This document shows positions 9,467 through 17,555 of a stretch of 24,172 nt of DNA, piece after piece. Origin of the DNA: Proteobacteria bacterium SG_bin9 (GTDB lineage Bacteria; Pseudomonadota; Alphaproteobacteria; Rhizobiales; Xanthobacteraceae); the NCBI GenBank assembly GCA_002083525.1, contig LWDM01000030.1, forward strand, positions 401 to 24,572. The letters run 5' to 3'. The notes beneath the pieces were generated by a model. It made no database searches and was not told where the DNA came from. It worked only from the letters and a program-made list of their open reading frames with translations. Within the stretch, counting starts at the first letter, position 1; every line of letters begins with the position of its first letter. Position numbers and translations under genes: made by a program.

Positions 9467-10896
9467 TCGGCGGCCATTTTCATATCGGTGGGTACGTGAG
9501 TGACGAGATCGTTGAGAAAAGCATCGCGCCAGGGCGCGGAGTGCATCACCACATCACCGATGATCAGAATGGCCGGGCCATTCTCCACCTGTGCGGCGAG
9601 CATAGGGAGTTGATCGAGCGTGCCGACGACGGACTTTGCATCGGGGCGAGTGACACGGGCGAACACACCCACCGGCGTTTGCGGCGAGCGGCCCGCCGCC
9701 AGCAAGCCCTCGCGAATCGTCGCAGCCGCGCTGATGCCCATGTAGACGACAATCGTCATCTTGGTGTCGGTCAGCGTCGACCAGTCGACGCGTTCGGCGT
9801 CATGCGCCTTGTGCGCCGTGAGCAGCGTGATGCGCAACGCCTGATGGCGGAAGGTGAGCGGCACTTCGGCTTCGGCAGCCGCGCCCCAGCCGGCGGTGAT
9901 GCCGGGAATGACGGAGTAAGCAACACCCGCCTCGCGCAGCGCCGCGATTTCCTCGCCGCCGCGACCGAACACGAACGGATCGCCGCCCTTGAGCCGCACC
10001 GCGCGTTGACCGGCCTGCGCGGCTTCGATCATCAGCGTGTTGATGTTGTCCTGACCGATGCCCGGCTTACCTATGCGGCGGCCGACCGAGACGCGCGCGG
10101 CATCGCGGCGGGCGCGGTCGAGTATCTCCGGCGACACGAGATCGTCGTAGAAAACGATATCCGCGTCCTGCAGCGCCCGCAGCGCCTTTACCGTCAACAA
10201 ATCAGGATCGCCGGGGCCTGCGCCGACCAAGGTCACGAAACCGGGTGAGGCTTTGCCGGCAAACGCGGCCGGATCGGCAATCGCATTGAGCTGCTTCTCG
10301 GCATCGCCGGTGCGACCGGCGAGAACGGCTGCGCCGATCGGGCCGTCGATCACGCGCTCCCAGAAGCGGCGGCGCAACGGCATGTCGCCGATGCGCTCGG
10401 CAAACGCTTTCCGGAATTTGCCGATGAAAGTTGCGAGATCGCCGATGCGCGACGGCAGCGCGGCTTCGATGCGCTCGCGCACTCGGCGCGCGACGACCGG
10501 CGACGCACCACCGGTGCCGACCGCAACAACCACATCGCCGCGATCGACGATCGCCGGAAAAATGAAAGTCGAATGCTGAAGGTCGTCCATCACATTGACG
10601 GGCAGACCGACCGCCTTCGCGCGATTGGCCATCGCGATTCCAATGTCGCCTGCTCCCGCGCAGAGAATGGCGATGACGTTCTTCAGATCGTCGCTGAGCG
10701 GATCGCTCGACACGCGCTCGATGCGCGCGCCGTCGTTCGTGAGACCCGACACCTCGAAATCACCGTCGGTCGCATACCAGCGCACATGCGCCCCGGCCGA
10801 CAACAGGAGCCGCAGTTTGGCGCGCACCAGCTCACCCGAACCCACGAGAACGATGGGGCCGGCCTGCAGATCCAGGAAGACGGGCAGAAAACGCAT
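9463..10896 (-). CDS. cysG: multifunctional siroheme synthase CysG
   Basis: A 477-residue fusion that makes siroheme, the CysI cofactor, from uroporphyrinogen III. Residues 1 to about 210 form the precorrin-2 dehydrogenase/ferrochelatase half: the NAD-binding loop LVGSGELVRAKLRLLLSAGA and NVMDDLQHSTFIFPAIVD, whose DD contains the catalytic Asp equivalent of Salmonella Asp104. From about residue 215 the SAM-dependent uroporphyrinogen methyltransferase half begins: VTLVGAGPGDPDLLTVKAL, then KGGDPFVFGRGGEE and VPGITAGWGAAAEA. The NAD loop differs slightly from the usual GGGxVAxRK. Length fits bacterial CysG (about 455-480). It is the first gene of a five-gene operon with cysI and cysH and is divergent from cysD. 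Confidence 0.95.
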   Translation of the reverse strand: MRFLPVFLDLQAGPIVLVGSGELVRAKLRLLLSAGAHVRWYATDGDFEVSGLTNDGARIERVSSDPLSDDLKNVIAILCAGAGDIGIAMANRAKAVGLPVNVMDDLQHSTFIFPAIVDRGDVVVAVGTGGASPVVARRVRERIEAALPSRIGDLATFIGKFRKAFAERIGDMPLRRRFWERVIDGPIGAAVLAGRTGDAEKQLNAIADPAAFAGKASPGFVTLVGAGPGDPDLLTVKALRALQDADIVFYDDLVSPEILDRARRDAARVSVGRRIGKPGIGQDNINTLMIEAAQAGQRAVRLKGGDPFVFGRGGEEIAALREAGVAYSVIPGITAGWGAAAEAEVPLTFRHQALRITLLTAHKAHDAERVDWSTLTDTKMTIVVYMGISAAATIREGLLAAGRSPQTPVGVFARVTRPDAKSVVGTLDQLPMLAAQVENGPAILIIGDVVMHSAPWRDAFLNDLVTHVPTDMKMAAE

Positions 10897-10935
10897 CCTA
10901 GTGGTCCGAAGTGCTCCGCTTCCCCAATGGCGGGG

Positions 10936-10963
10936 TTGACTGGAATTATTTTATATATATGTA
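10936..10963 (+). promoter_or_regulatory. candidate sigma-70 type promoter of cysD-cysNC
   Basis: TTGACT (10936-10941), 16 bases, TATGTA (10958-10963), in the same AT-rich island and overlapping the candidate cysG promoter on the other strand. The cysD ATG is about 150 bases downstream, leaving a long leader that contains an imperfect GCCGG...CCGGC hairpin at 11044-11067. Confidence 0.35.
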
Positions 10964-10980
10964 TCTTCAACTGGCGGCAA
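10952..10980 (-). promoter_or_regulatory. candidate sigma-70 type promoter of the cysG-cysH operon
   Basis: Reading the minus strand, TTGCCG (10980-10975), 17 bases and TATATA (10957-10952) lie in an AT-rich island that stands out from its GC-rich surroundings. The cysG ATG is about 50 bases further on. The hexamer match is decent but only suggestive. Confidence 0.4.
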
Positions 10981-10982
10981 AG

Positions 10983-10996
10983 AGAAAATTATTTCT
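10983..10996. promoter_or_regulatory. inverted repeat, possible operator in the cysG/cysD intergenic region
   Basis: AGAAA-ATTA-TTTCT, a perfect 5-base arm inverted repeat just downstream of the candidate cysD promoter and just upstream of the candidate cysG promoter. The position would suit a regulator acting on both operons. No regulator gene is in the window, and short AT-rich palindromes arise by chance. Confidence 0.3.
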
Positions 10997-11116
10997 TCTA
11001 CGCTGCACCGCAACTTTAGAATGTTTCGACCCTGAACGCTACGGCCGGAAGACAAATCTTCTCCGGCAAACGGCAACGCCGATTTCAGCGTTCGGGGACT
11101 GGCTGGAGGCCGGCGC

Positions 11117-11980
11117 ATGAGTGACGCGATTCACAGTCTCAATGGCGAGGCTCCCACATCACATTCCGGCGATCTGGTGCCGAGCATGGATCACCTCGAC
11201 GAGCTCGAAGCGCAGAGCATCTACATCTTGCGCGAGGCGTTCGGCCGGCTGAAGAAGCTGGCGCTGCTGTGGTCGCTCGGCAAAGATTCCAATGTGATGA
11301 TCTGGCTCGCCCGCAAGGCGTTCTTCGGCAAGGTCCCGTTCCCGGCGCTGCACGTCGACACCGGCAAGAAATTTCCCGAGATGTACGCCTTCCGCGAACA
11401 GTACGCGAAGGAGTGGGGTCTCGACCTGCGCGTCGACCCCTGCCCGCCGATTGACGCGGTCGATCCGACCTTGCCGCCGGCCGCCCGCTCCGCCGCACGC
11501 AAGACCGAGGGCCTGAAGATGGCGCTCGCGAAATACGGTTTTGACGGCCTGATCGCCGGCATTCGCCGTGACGAGGAAGCAACGCGCGCGAAAGAGCGCG
11601 TGTTCTCGCCGCGCGGCACCGAAGGCGGATGGGACGTGCGCGATCAGCCGCCCGAGTTCTGGGATCAGTTCAACGCGTCGCCGCCCCCGGGCGCGCATCT
11701 GCGCATTCATCCGATCCTGCATTGGACCGAGGCCGATATCTGGGCCTACACCAAGCGCGAAGGCATCCCGATCATCCCGCTATACCTGTCGAACAACGGG
11801 AAGCGTTATCGCTCGCTCGGCGATCAGGACATCACCTTCCCTGTCGCATCGAATGCCTCCTCGATCGAAGAGATCATGATCGAGCTCGAGAACACCAAGA
11901 TTCCGGAGCGCGCCGGCCGCGCGCTCGACCACGAAACCGAAGACGCATTCGAGCGGCTTCGCGTCTCCGGCTATCTGTAA
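11117..11980 (+). CDS. cysD: sulfate adenylyltransferase small subunit CysD
   Basis: A 287-residue ATP sulfurylase subunit that, with the GTPase CysN, converts sulfate and ATP to APS. The PP-loop-type motif LLWSLGKDSNVM lies at about residues 49-60. It is followed by ALHVDTGKKFPEMYAFR and GIRRDEEATRAKER, both CysD hallmarks, and RIHPILHWTEADIWAY. The C-terminal GRALDHETEDAFERLRVSGYL region is typical; the family is about 300 residues long. GGAGG seven bases before the ATG supports the start. cysNC begins nine bases after the stop. It is divergent from cysG across a 220-base region. Confidence 0.97.
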   Translation: MSDAIHSLNGEAPTSHSGDLVPSMDHLDELEAQSIYILREAFGRLKKLALLWSLGKDSNVMIWLARKAFFGKVPFPALHVDTGKKFPEMYAFREQYAKEWGLDLRVDPCPPIDAVDPTLPPAARSAARKTEGLKMALAKYGFDGLIAGIRRDEEATRAKERVFSPRGTEGGWDVRDQPPEFWDQFNASPPPGAHLRIHPILHWTEADIWAYTKREGIPIIPLYLSNNGKRYRSLGDQDITFPVASNASSIEEIMIELENTKIPERAGRALDHETEDAFERLRVSGYL

Positions 11981-11989
11981 GGCGCCGTT

Positions 11990-13909
11990 ATGAACATGCT
12001 CGCTCCCGCCGCCTCCATTGCCGCAGCTGTTTCCGCACCGGCGCGCCCGCAGGTCCGTATTGTCATCGTCGGCCATGTCGATCACGGCAAGTCGACGCTC
12101 GTCGGCCGGCTGCTGCACGAAACCGGCAGCCTGCCTGACGGCAAGCTCGAAATGCTCAAAGCCGTCAGCGAACGCCGCGGCATGCCGTTCGAATGGTCGT
12201 TCCTGCTCGACGCGCTGCAGACCGAGCGCGACCAAGGCATCACTATCGACACCACGCAGATCCGCTTCAAGACGCCGTCGCGCGACGTCGTGCTGATCGA
12301 CGCACCGGGCCACGCCGAATTCCTGCGCAACATGATCACCGGCGCCTCGCAGGCCGACGCCGCCGTGCTGATCATCGATGCGCTGGAAGGCGTGCGCGAT
12401 CAGACCCGCCGCCACGGCTATCTTCTGCATCTCCTTGGCATCCGGAAAGTCGCGGTGGTCATCAACAAAATGGACCGTGTCGGCTTCGCGCAGGCGCGCT
12501 TTGACGAGATCGCCAAAGAGATTTCCGCGCACCTGACCGGCCTCGGCGTCAAACCGACAGCGATCATTCCGATTTCCGCTCGCGACGGTGACGGCGTCGC
12601 GGCTCACACCGCCAACATCGCCTGGTACAAGGGCCCGACCGTGGTCGACGCGCTCGACAAGCTCGATCCGGCACGGCCGATGACCGAACTGCCGCTGCGC
12701 TTGCCGATCCAGGCGATCTACAAGTTCGACGACCGCCGCATTGTCGCCGGCCGCATCGAAGCCGGATCGCTCAATACCGGCGACGAGATCGTCATCATGC
12801 CGACGGGCAAGATCGCCAAGATCAAGTCGATCGAAAGCTGGCCGGTCACACCGATCAAGGGACCGCTCGGCGCGGGCCGCTCGGTCGGCATCACACTCGA
12901 TCGCGAATTGTTCCTCGAGCGCGGCGACATCATCGGCCATGTCGGCACCGCACCGCGCGACACGCGCCGCTTGCGGGCCCGCATCTTCTGGCTGCATGAC
13001 GCACCGCTGACCAAGGGCGCGCAAATTCTCGTGCGCCTCGGCACCAAGGAAACCCGTGCGACCGTTATCGCCATCGACAAGGCAGTCGATCCAGGCGAAC
13101 TCGCGAGCGTTCAAGCCGAAGCCATCAAGCGCAATCACGTCGGTGAGATCGATCTGGCGCTGGCGCAGCCGCTGGCGGCCGATGCCTATTCCGACAACCC
13201 TCGTACCGGTCGTCTCGTCATTGAGGTCTCCGGTCGTATCGCGGGCGGCGGCCTCGTGCTCAGCGTCGATGCCGGCGAGCGCGCCATTCCAGTCGACATT
13301 GTTCCGGTCGAATCCGTCGTGCGCGCGGACGAACGCTCCGCTCGCTTCGGCCACGCCGGTGCGGTGCTGTGGCTAACCGGCTTGCCGGGCTCGGGTAAAT
13401 CGACCATCGCGCAGGCGGTCGAGCGGAAGCTGTTCGGCCGCGGGGCGTCGCCGATCTTCCTCGACGCTGACACCATGCGCGCCGGCCTCAACGGCGACCT
13501 CGGCTTCACGCCGCAGGATCGCAGCGAGAACATTCGCCGCCTCGCTGAAGTTGCGACGCATCTTGCGCGTAACGGCCATATCGCCATCGTCGCTGCCGTG
13601 TCGCCGTCGACAGAGGATCGCGCCCGCGCGCGCCGCATCGCCGACACCGCGTTCCGCGAAATCTTCGTCTCGACGCCTGCCGAGGTCTGCGAAAGCCGCG
13701 ACCCGAAGGGTCACTATGCGAAGGCGCGCGCCGGAGCGCTGAACAACTTCACCGGCATCGGCAAGGATTATGAGACGCCGCAGGCAGCCGAACTCACCAT
13801 CGACACCACTGCGCTTTCGGTGGCCGATGCCGCCGACAGGGTCGAGCGAATGCTGATCGAGACCGGCGTGGTTTTCATCCAGCCGGCCGATCTCGCGGCC
13901 AACATCTAG
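11990..13909 (+). CDS. cysNC: bifunctional sulfate adenylyltransferase large subunit / APS kinase (CysN-CysC fusion)
   Basis: A 639-residue fusion. Residues about 20-450 are the CysN GTPase that drives APS synthesis with CysD: P-loop GHVDHGKST (28-36), DAPGH (104-108) and NKMD (159-162), then elongation-factor-like beta barrels. Residues about 455-635 are CysC, the APS kinase that makes PAPS: P-loop GLPGSGKST (464-472), DADTMRAGLNGDLGF, then DRSENIRR, VSPSTEDRARAR and NFTGIGKDYETP. This is the same architecture as rhizobial NodQ and CysNC. AAGG precedes the ATG, and cysD is nine bases upstream. The kinase half is intact, although the neighbouring CysH looks APS-specific, so PAPS probably serves sulfotransferases or another use. 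Confidence 0.96.
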   Translation: MNMLAPAASIAAAVSAPARPQVRIVIVGHVDHGKSTLVGRLLHETGSLPDGKLEMLKAVSERRGMPFEWSFLLDALQTERDQGITIDTTQIRFKTPSRDVVLIDAPGHAEFLRNMITGASQADAAVLIIDALEGVRDQTRRHGYLLHLLGIRKVAVVINKMDRVGFAQARFDEIAKEISAHLTGLGVKPTAIIPISARDGDGVAAHTANIAWYKGPTVVDALDKLDPARPMTELPLRLPIQAIYKFDDRRIVAGRIEAGSLNTGDEIVIMPTGKIAKIKSIESWPVTPIKGPLGAGRSVGITLDRELFLERGDIIGHVGTAPRDTRRLRARIFWLHDAPLTKGAQILVRLGTKETRATVIAIDKAVDPGELASVQAEAIKRNHVGEIDLALAQPLAADAYSDNPRTGRLVIEVSGRIAGGGLVLSVDAGERAIPVDIVPVESVVRADERSARFGHAGAVLWLTGLPGSGKSTIAQAVERKLFGRGASPIFLDADTMRAGLNGDLGFTPQDRSENIRRLAEVATHLARNGHIAIVAAVSPSTEDRARARRIADTAFREIFVSTPAEVCESRDPKGHYAKARAGALNNFTGIGKDYETPQAAELTIDTTALSVADAADRVERMLIETGVVFIQPADLAANI

Positions 13910-14164
13910 TCACTGGGCGAACACCTATCCGGGGCTCAAACGCCCCGGACGAACAAACAGCCCTTAAAACAGGCACTTCTCACGCATGCGCGGGCTCGGC
14001 GGGCTGGCGGTATTTGCCGCGAATCCCCAGCCCTTTGGCGGGCTTTCCTTGGCCCGGCCTTTGGCGCTACAAGGACGCCTTGAACGCCAGCCGCCTGCTC
14101 CGGGCGGCCTTTTCCTGTCCCAAAATCCAGCGGCCGCAAGGCCGTAGCCGTGAGACCTGCGAAG
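13910..14164 (+). other. structured GC-rich intergenic leader upstream of glcB
   Basis: This is the longest gene-free stretch (255 bases). It holds TCCGGGGC-N6-GCCCCGGA (13928-13949), which lacks a T-run but could terminate cysDNC. It also has a GCGG/CCGC hairpin (14007-14020), an AGCCC/GGGCT hairpin followed by TTCCTT (14029-14044), and a 9-base direct repeat CCTTTGGCG (14032-14040 and 14058-14066). No recognisable riboswitch class, promoter or small gene is evident. Confidence 0.45.
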
Positions 14165-16330
14165 ATGAAACGTATTGATGCCAGTGGTTTGAAAGTCGCG
14201 CCGATCCTGTTCGATTTCATCGCCAAGGAAGCAGCGCCGCAAACCGGGATTTCGCCGGACGCCTTCTGGGCCGGATTTGCCGAAATCCTGAAGAACCTCG
14301 CTCCGCGCAACAAGGAGCTGCTCAAGTTCCGCGACACGTTGCAGGAGAAGATCGACGCGTGGCATCGCGCCAATAAAGGCAAGCCGATCGACCTCAACGC
14401 TTACACCGCGTTTCTGAAGGAGATCGGCTACCTGCTGCCTGAGCCGGCAACGCGACAGGTCGAGACCACGAACGTCGACGAAGAGATCGGCCAGATTTGC
14501 GGACCGCAGCTCGTGGTGCCGCTGACCAACGCTCGCTATGCACTGAACGCCGCCAACGCGCGCTGGGGCAGTCTCTACGATGCGTTCTACGGAACCGACG
14601 CGATTCCGCACGATCCAAGCGAGAGCGGCAAGGGCTACAACAAGTCGCGCGGCGACAAGGTCATCGCCAAGGCCAAGGCCTTCCTCGATCAGGCCGCACC
14701 GCTTGCGACCGGCAACCACAGCGACACCACCTCCTACAGCATTGTCGGCGGCAAGCTCGATGTGAAGCTGAAGAGCGGCAACGCCACTGCTCTCAAGAAA
14801 GAAGCACAGCTCGCCGGCTATCAGGGCGATGCGGCCTCGCCATCGGCCGTGCTGCTCGTCAACAACGGCATGCACGTCGAAATCAAGATCGATCGCAGCC
14901 ATTCGATCGGCAAGGACGATCCGGCCGGCGTTGCCGACGTCATCATGGAAGCAGCAGTCTCGACCATTCTCGACATGGAAGACAGCGTCGCGGCCGTCGA
15001 TGCCGAGGACAAGGTTCTCGTCTATCGCAACACGCTCGGCCTGATGAACGGCACGCTGAAGGATACGTTCGAGAAGGGTGGCCAATCGATGACGCGCTCG
15101 CTCAACGGCGACCGCACCTACAAGTCGCCGAACGGCGGCAAGGACGTGACCTTGCATGGCCGCAGCCTGCTGTTGATGCGCAACGTCGGTCATCACATGT
15201 ACACCGACGTCGTGCTCGACCAGAACGGTCAGGAAATCCCCGAGACCTATCTCGACGCCGCGGTCGCGGGTCTGCTCGCGATCCACGACGTCAAGGGCCA
15301 GACCAAATATCGCAACAGCCGCAAGGGCTCGGTCTACATCGTCAAGCCGAAGATGCATGGCCCGGACGAGGTGCAGCTCGCCTGCGACCTGTTCGCCGCC
15401 GTCGAGAAGATGCTGTCGCTGCCGGTCAACACGCTGAAGGTCGGCATTATGGACGAGGAACGCCGCACCACGGTGAACCTCAAGGCCTGCATCGATCGCG
15501 CCTACCAGCGCATCGTTTTCATCAACACCGGCTTCCTTGACCGCACAGGCGACGAGATTCACACGTCGATGGAAGCGGGTCCGATGATCCGCAAGAACGA
15601 CATGCGCGGAAGCGCATGGATCAAAGCTTACGAAGACTGGAACGTCGACAACGGCCTGATCGACGGCCTTCCCGGCCATGCGCAGATCGGCAAGGGCATG
15701 TGGGCGGCACCCGACAAGATGGCCGACATGCTGACGCAGAAGATCGCGCATCCGCAGGCCGGCGCGACCACAGCGTGGGTCCCCTCGCCCACCGCCGCGA
15801 CGCTGCACGCGCTGCATTACCATCAGGTCGACGTGGTCGCGCGTCAAAACGAGCTGAAGAGCAAGGGCCCGCGCGCCAAGCTCTCGGACATTCTGACGAT
15901 CCCCGTGTCGCAGTCGAACTGGGCACCGGACGACGTGAAGCAGGAGATCGACAACAACTGCCAAGGCATCCTTGGCTATGTCGTGCGCTGGATCGATCAG
16001 GGCGTCGGCTGCTCGAAGGTGCCGGACATTCACGATGTCGGCCTGATGGAGGATCGTGCGACGCTGCGCATCTCGAGCCAGCATCTCGCCAACTGGCTAC
16101 ATCATGGCGTCGTCACCAACGATCAGGTGATGGAGGCGATGAAGCGGATGGCGGTCGTCGTCGATCGCCAGAACGCCGGCGATGCCGAGTACAAGCCGAT
16201 GGCGCCTAAGTTCGACGGCATCGCCTTCAAAGCGGCCTGCGATCTCGTGTTCAAAGGCAAGGAACAGGCGAACGGCTACACCGAGTTCGTCCTCACCGCT
16301 CGCCGCAAGGAAGCGAAGGCGGCCGGCTGA
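14165..16330 (+). CDS. glcB: malate synthase G
   Basis: A 721-residue cytosolic enzyme that condenses glyoxylate with acetyl-CoA to malate. The ATG at 14165 is chosen over an in-frame GTG at 14150 because MKRIDASGLKVAP matches the usual start and gives the standard length (about 720). Catalytic residues, using E. coli equivalents: Arg339 in MRNVGHH, Mg ligands Glu431 in MDEERR and Asp459 in FLDRTGDE, and the base Asp630 in MEDRATLR. TILDMEDSVAAVDAEDK and AGPMIRKNDMRGSAW are further hallmarks. No isocitrate lyase or glycolate oxidase gene is in the window, so glyoxylate must come from elsewhere. It is monocistronic, with a long structured leader and a strong terminator. Confidence 0.97.
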   Translation: MKRIDASGLKVAPILFDFIAKEAAPQTGISPDAFWAGFAEILKNLAPRNKELLKFRDTLQEKIDAWHRANKGKPIDLNAYTAFLKEIGYLLPEPATRQVETTNVDEEIGQICGPQLVVPLTNARYALNAANARWGSLYDAFYGTDAIPHDPSESGKGYNKSRGDKVIAKAKAFLDQAAPLATGNHSDTTSYSIVGGKLDVKLKSGNATALKKEAQLAGYQGDAASPSAVLLVNNGMHVEIKIDRSHSIGKDDPAGVADVIMEAAVSTILDMEDSVAAVDAEDKVLVYRNTLGLMNGTLKDTFEKGGQSMTRSLNGDRTYKSPNGGKDVTLHGRSLLLMRNVGHHMYTDVVLDQNGQEIPETYLDAAVAGLLAIHDVKGQTKYRNSRKGSVYIVKPKMHGPDEVQLACDLFAAVEKMLSLPVNTLKVGIMDEERRTTVNLKACIDRAYQRIVFINTGFLDRTGDEIHTSMEAGPMIRKNDMRGSAWIKAYEDWNVDNGLIDGLPGHAQIGKGMWAAPDKMADMLTQKIAHPQAGATTAWVPSPTAATLHALHYHQVDVVARQNELKSKGPRAKLSDILTIPVSQSNWAPDDVKQEIDNNCQGILGYVVRWIDQGVGCSKVPDIHDVGLMEDRATLRISSQHLANWLHHGVVTNDQVMEAMKRMAVVVDRQNAGDAEYKPMAPKFDGIAFKAACDLVFKGKEQANGYTEFVLTARRKEAKAAG

Positions 16331-16353
16331 CGCCGCGTCAGCGCTGAAACAAC

Positions 16354-16386
16354 AAAGCCCCGGCCAGTGCCGGGGCTTTTCTTTTC
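16354..16386 (+). terminator. intrinsic terminator after glcB
   Basis: AAAGCCCCGGC-CAGT-GCCGGGGCTTT, an 11-base perfect stem with a tetraloop followed by TCTTTTC. It lies 24 bases after the glcB stop. The A-run on its left side may let it also terminate the convergent DUF2865 gene. Confidence 0.93.
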
Positions 16387-16398
16387 GGGGATTGAAAA

Positions 16399-17052
16399 TC
16401 AGCGCAAGGCGACCGCCGGCAATTTCTCCGCCTTCAGGCGCGCGGCATTGATACGTGCGAAGATGATCCCCTTCCGGCCTGTACCGGACGCGACCATCAG
16501 CCCGTTCGCATTGGCGACGATATCGCCGACCTTGATCGTCTTGTCGTCCTCGATCCGGATGTGGGCGAGACCGGCTCTGCCGTCGCTTTGGCAGAAACAG
16601 CCTGGGACAGACTCGTTGCGATAGCGGAATGCGTTGGCGATCTTGCTGTAAGGCTTGCCGTCCGAAGCGTACGCGGTCTCGATCGAGCTTCCGGAGTAGA
16701 GCTTGGTCTCGGCCGCAGGGCAAATGCTCTTGCAATAATCCTTGCTTGATTCCTCTCGTCCTGCCGCCACCGGAAAGTAACGGCCATCGCAGGTTCGCAC
16801 GCAGTATCCGCGCGCACCCTGCCCAATGTTCTTTCGAATCGAGGGCCGCACAATAATGCGCGTCTGCGGCTGGTCATCTCCGCCCGACGATTGATCGAAC
16901 GGCGAGAGGAACGTCACGCGTGCGGCGGCCGGTGGAGCAGCATTAAACGACGTGAAGAAGTCGCGTGCGTCGGCGGGCGTTGGCACACAATCAACAACGG
17001 CAAGTGCCAGCAGGATAATGGATAGATACACGAATAAGCTACGACTGCGCAC
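16399..17052 (-). CDS. DUF2865 domain secreted protein (paralog 1)
   Basis: A 217-residue exported protein starting with GTG at 17052, with GGAG eight bases upstream. The N-terminus MRSRSLFVYLSIILLALAVV is a signal sequence, with likely cleavage after PADA (about 28). The DUF2865 core follows: YCVRTCDGRYFP, YCKSICPAAETKLYSG, NAFRYRNE, GCFCQ and IRIEDDKTIKVGDIVANANG, with six conserved cysteines that probably form disulfides outside the cytoplasm. A close paralog lies at 19714-20358, on the other side of the chemotaxis receptor gene. The function of the family is unknown. No GGAAC-type stress promoter is visible upstream, unlike the paralog's operon. 17053-17182 is gene-free with no clear signal. 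Confidence 0.85.
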   Translation of the reverse strand: MRSRSLFVYLSIILLALAVVDCVPTPADARDFFTSFNAAPPAAARVTFLSPFDQSSGGDDQPQTRIIVRPSIRKNIGQGARGYCVRTCDGRYFPVAAGREESSKDYCKSICPAAETKLYSGSSIETAYASDGKPYSKIANAFRYRNESVPGCFCQSDGRAGLAHIRIEDDKTIKVGDIVANANGLMVASGTGRKGIIFARINAARLKAEKLPAVALR

Positions 17053-17182
17053 AAGCGGCTCCAGCAGCCACGAACAATGAATAACAAAGCAAAGCAGCGA
17101 TCGCCGTCACGCGTATGACAGGACGCGGCTGCAATCAAAGGAATTGCGGTTGCCTGGTTAATTCGCGCAAGCTTCGCTTCGC

Positions 17183-17344
17183 CTAGAAAACTGCCAGATA
17201 CTTAAGCAGCGAGATGATGCCGATGATAATGACGATGACGCGCGCGATCTGCTTGGCGCGTCCATCGAGCGGCAACATGTTGATGAGATAGAGAACGAGG
17301 ATGACGACAAGAAACGTGATCAGAATGCCAATCAGCAAAGACAT
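17183..17344 (-). CDS. small two-helix membrane protein (Thivi_2564-like)
   Basis: A 53-residue protein that begins MSLLIGILITFLVVILVLYL. A first hydrophobic helix covers residues 3-22, then a conserved-looking NMLPLDGRAKQI turn, then a second helix VIVIIIGIISLL (37-48). The NxxxPxDGxxKxI turn between two helices matches a family of tiny bacterial membrane proteins named after Thivi_2564; their function is unknown. GAGG lies a few bases before the ATG. A candidate EcfG-type promoter ends 45 bases upstream (17389-17414), suggesting stress induction. The membrane location is a sequence-based prediction. Confidence 0.8.
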   Translation of the reverse strand: MSLLIGILITFLVVILVLYLINMLPLDGRAKQIARVIVIIIGIISLLKYLAVF

Positions 17345-17388
17345 GCGATCCTCGAAAGCTGAACAGCGGGCCCGTTGCCGCGCCGGTT

Positions 17389-17414
17389 AACGCGCGCCGG
17401 TAACCGATTGTTCC
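17389..17414 (-). promoter_or_regulatory. candidate EcfG (general stress sigma factor) promoter for the 53-residue membrane protein
   Basis: On the minus strand, GGAAC (17414-17410), 17 bases, CGTT (17392-17389). This fits the alphaproteobacterial EcfG consensus GGAAC-N16/17-CGTT at the longer spacing, and lies 45 bases before the start codon. The same GTTCC also forms an inverted repeat with GGAAC at 17421-17425, which has no matching -10 on the plus strand. Confidence 0.55.
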
Positions 17415-17555
17415 GCTTCTGGAACACGCTGCTGGGTATTCATCCATCACACGTCCCGCGTGCATCCAGACAGCTTAAACGTGCGTATATGGTTACCGCT
17501 TTCTTTACGAACTTCCCTCACATTGCCGTGAACGCTTCTCCCGGGGGAAATCGAC

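Noticed and set aside
11044..11067. Hairpin in the cysD leader as a SAM or other sulfur riboswitch
   Set aside because: A short bulged stem with no conserved core or pseudoknot that I can recognise from a SAM riboswitch class.
10911..11120. Possible 69-residue gene in the cysG-cysD intergenic region
   Set aside because: It starts at a GTG without a ribosome site, runs through the candidate promoters and overlaps the cysD start; there is no recognisable family.
11780..13354. 524-codon minus-strand open frame over cysD-cysNC
   Set aside because: Antisense shadow; the sense strand encodes intact GTPase and kinase motifs.
13951..14164. Glycine riboswitch before glcB
   Set aside because: The conserved glycine aptamer core sequences are not visible.
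13964..16084. 706-codon open frame antisense to glcB
   Set aside because: A shadow of the glcB codon bias in GC-rich DNA: Arg/Asp/Val-rich translation with no domain, and glcB has all its catalytic residues.
17421..17446. GGAAC on the plus strand before the chemotaxis receptor gene as an EcfG promoter
   Set aside because: No GTT or CGTT lies 16-18 bases downstream; it is only the other arm of a short inverted repeat.
17476..17502. Flagellar sigma-28-like promoter (TAAA-N15-ACCGCTTT) before the receptor gene
   Set aside because: Only part of the -10 element matches the GCCGATAA consensus; a chance match is likely.
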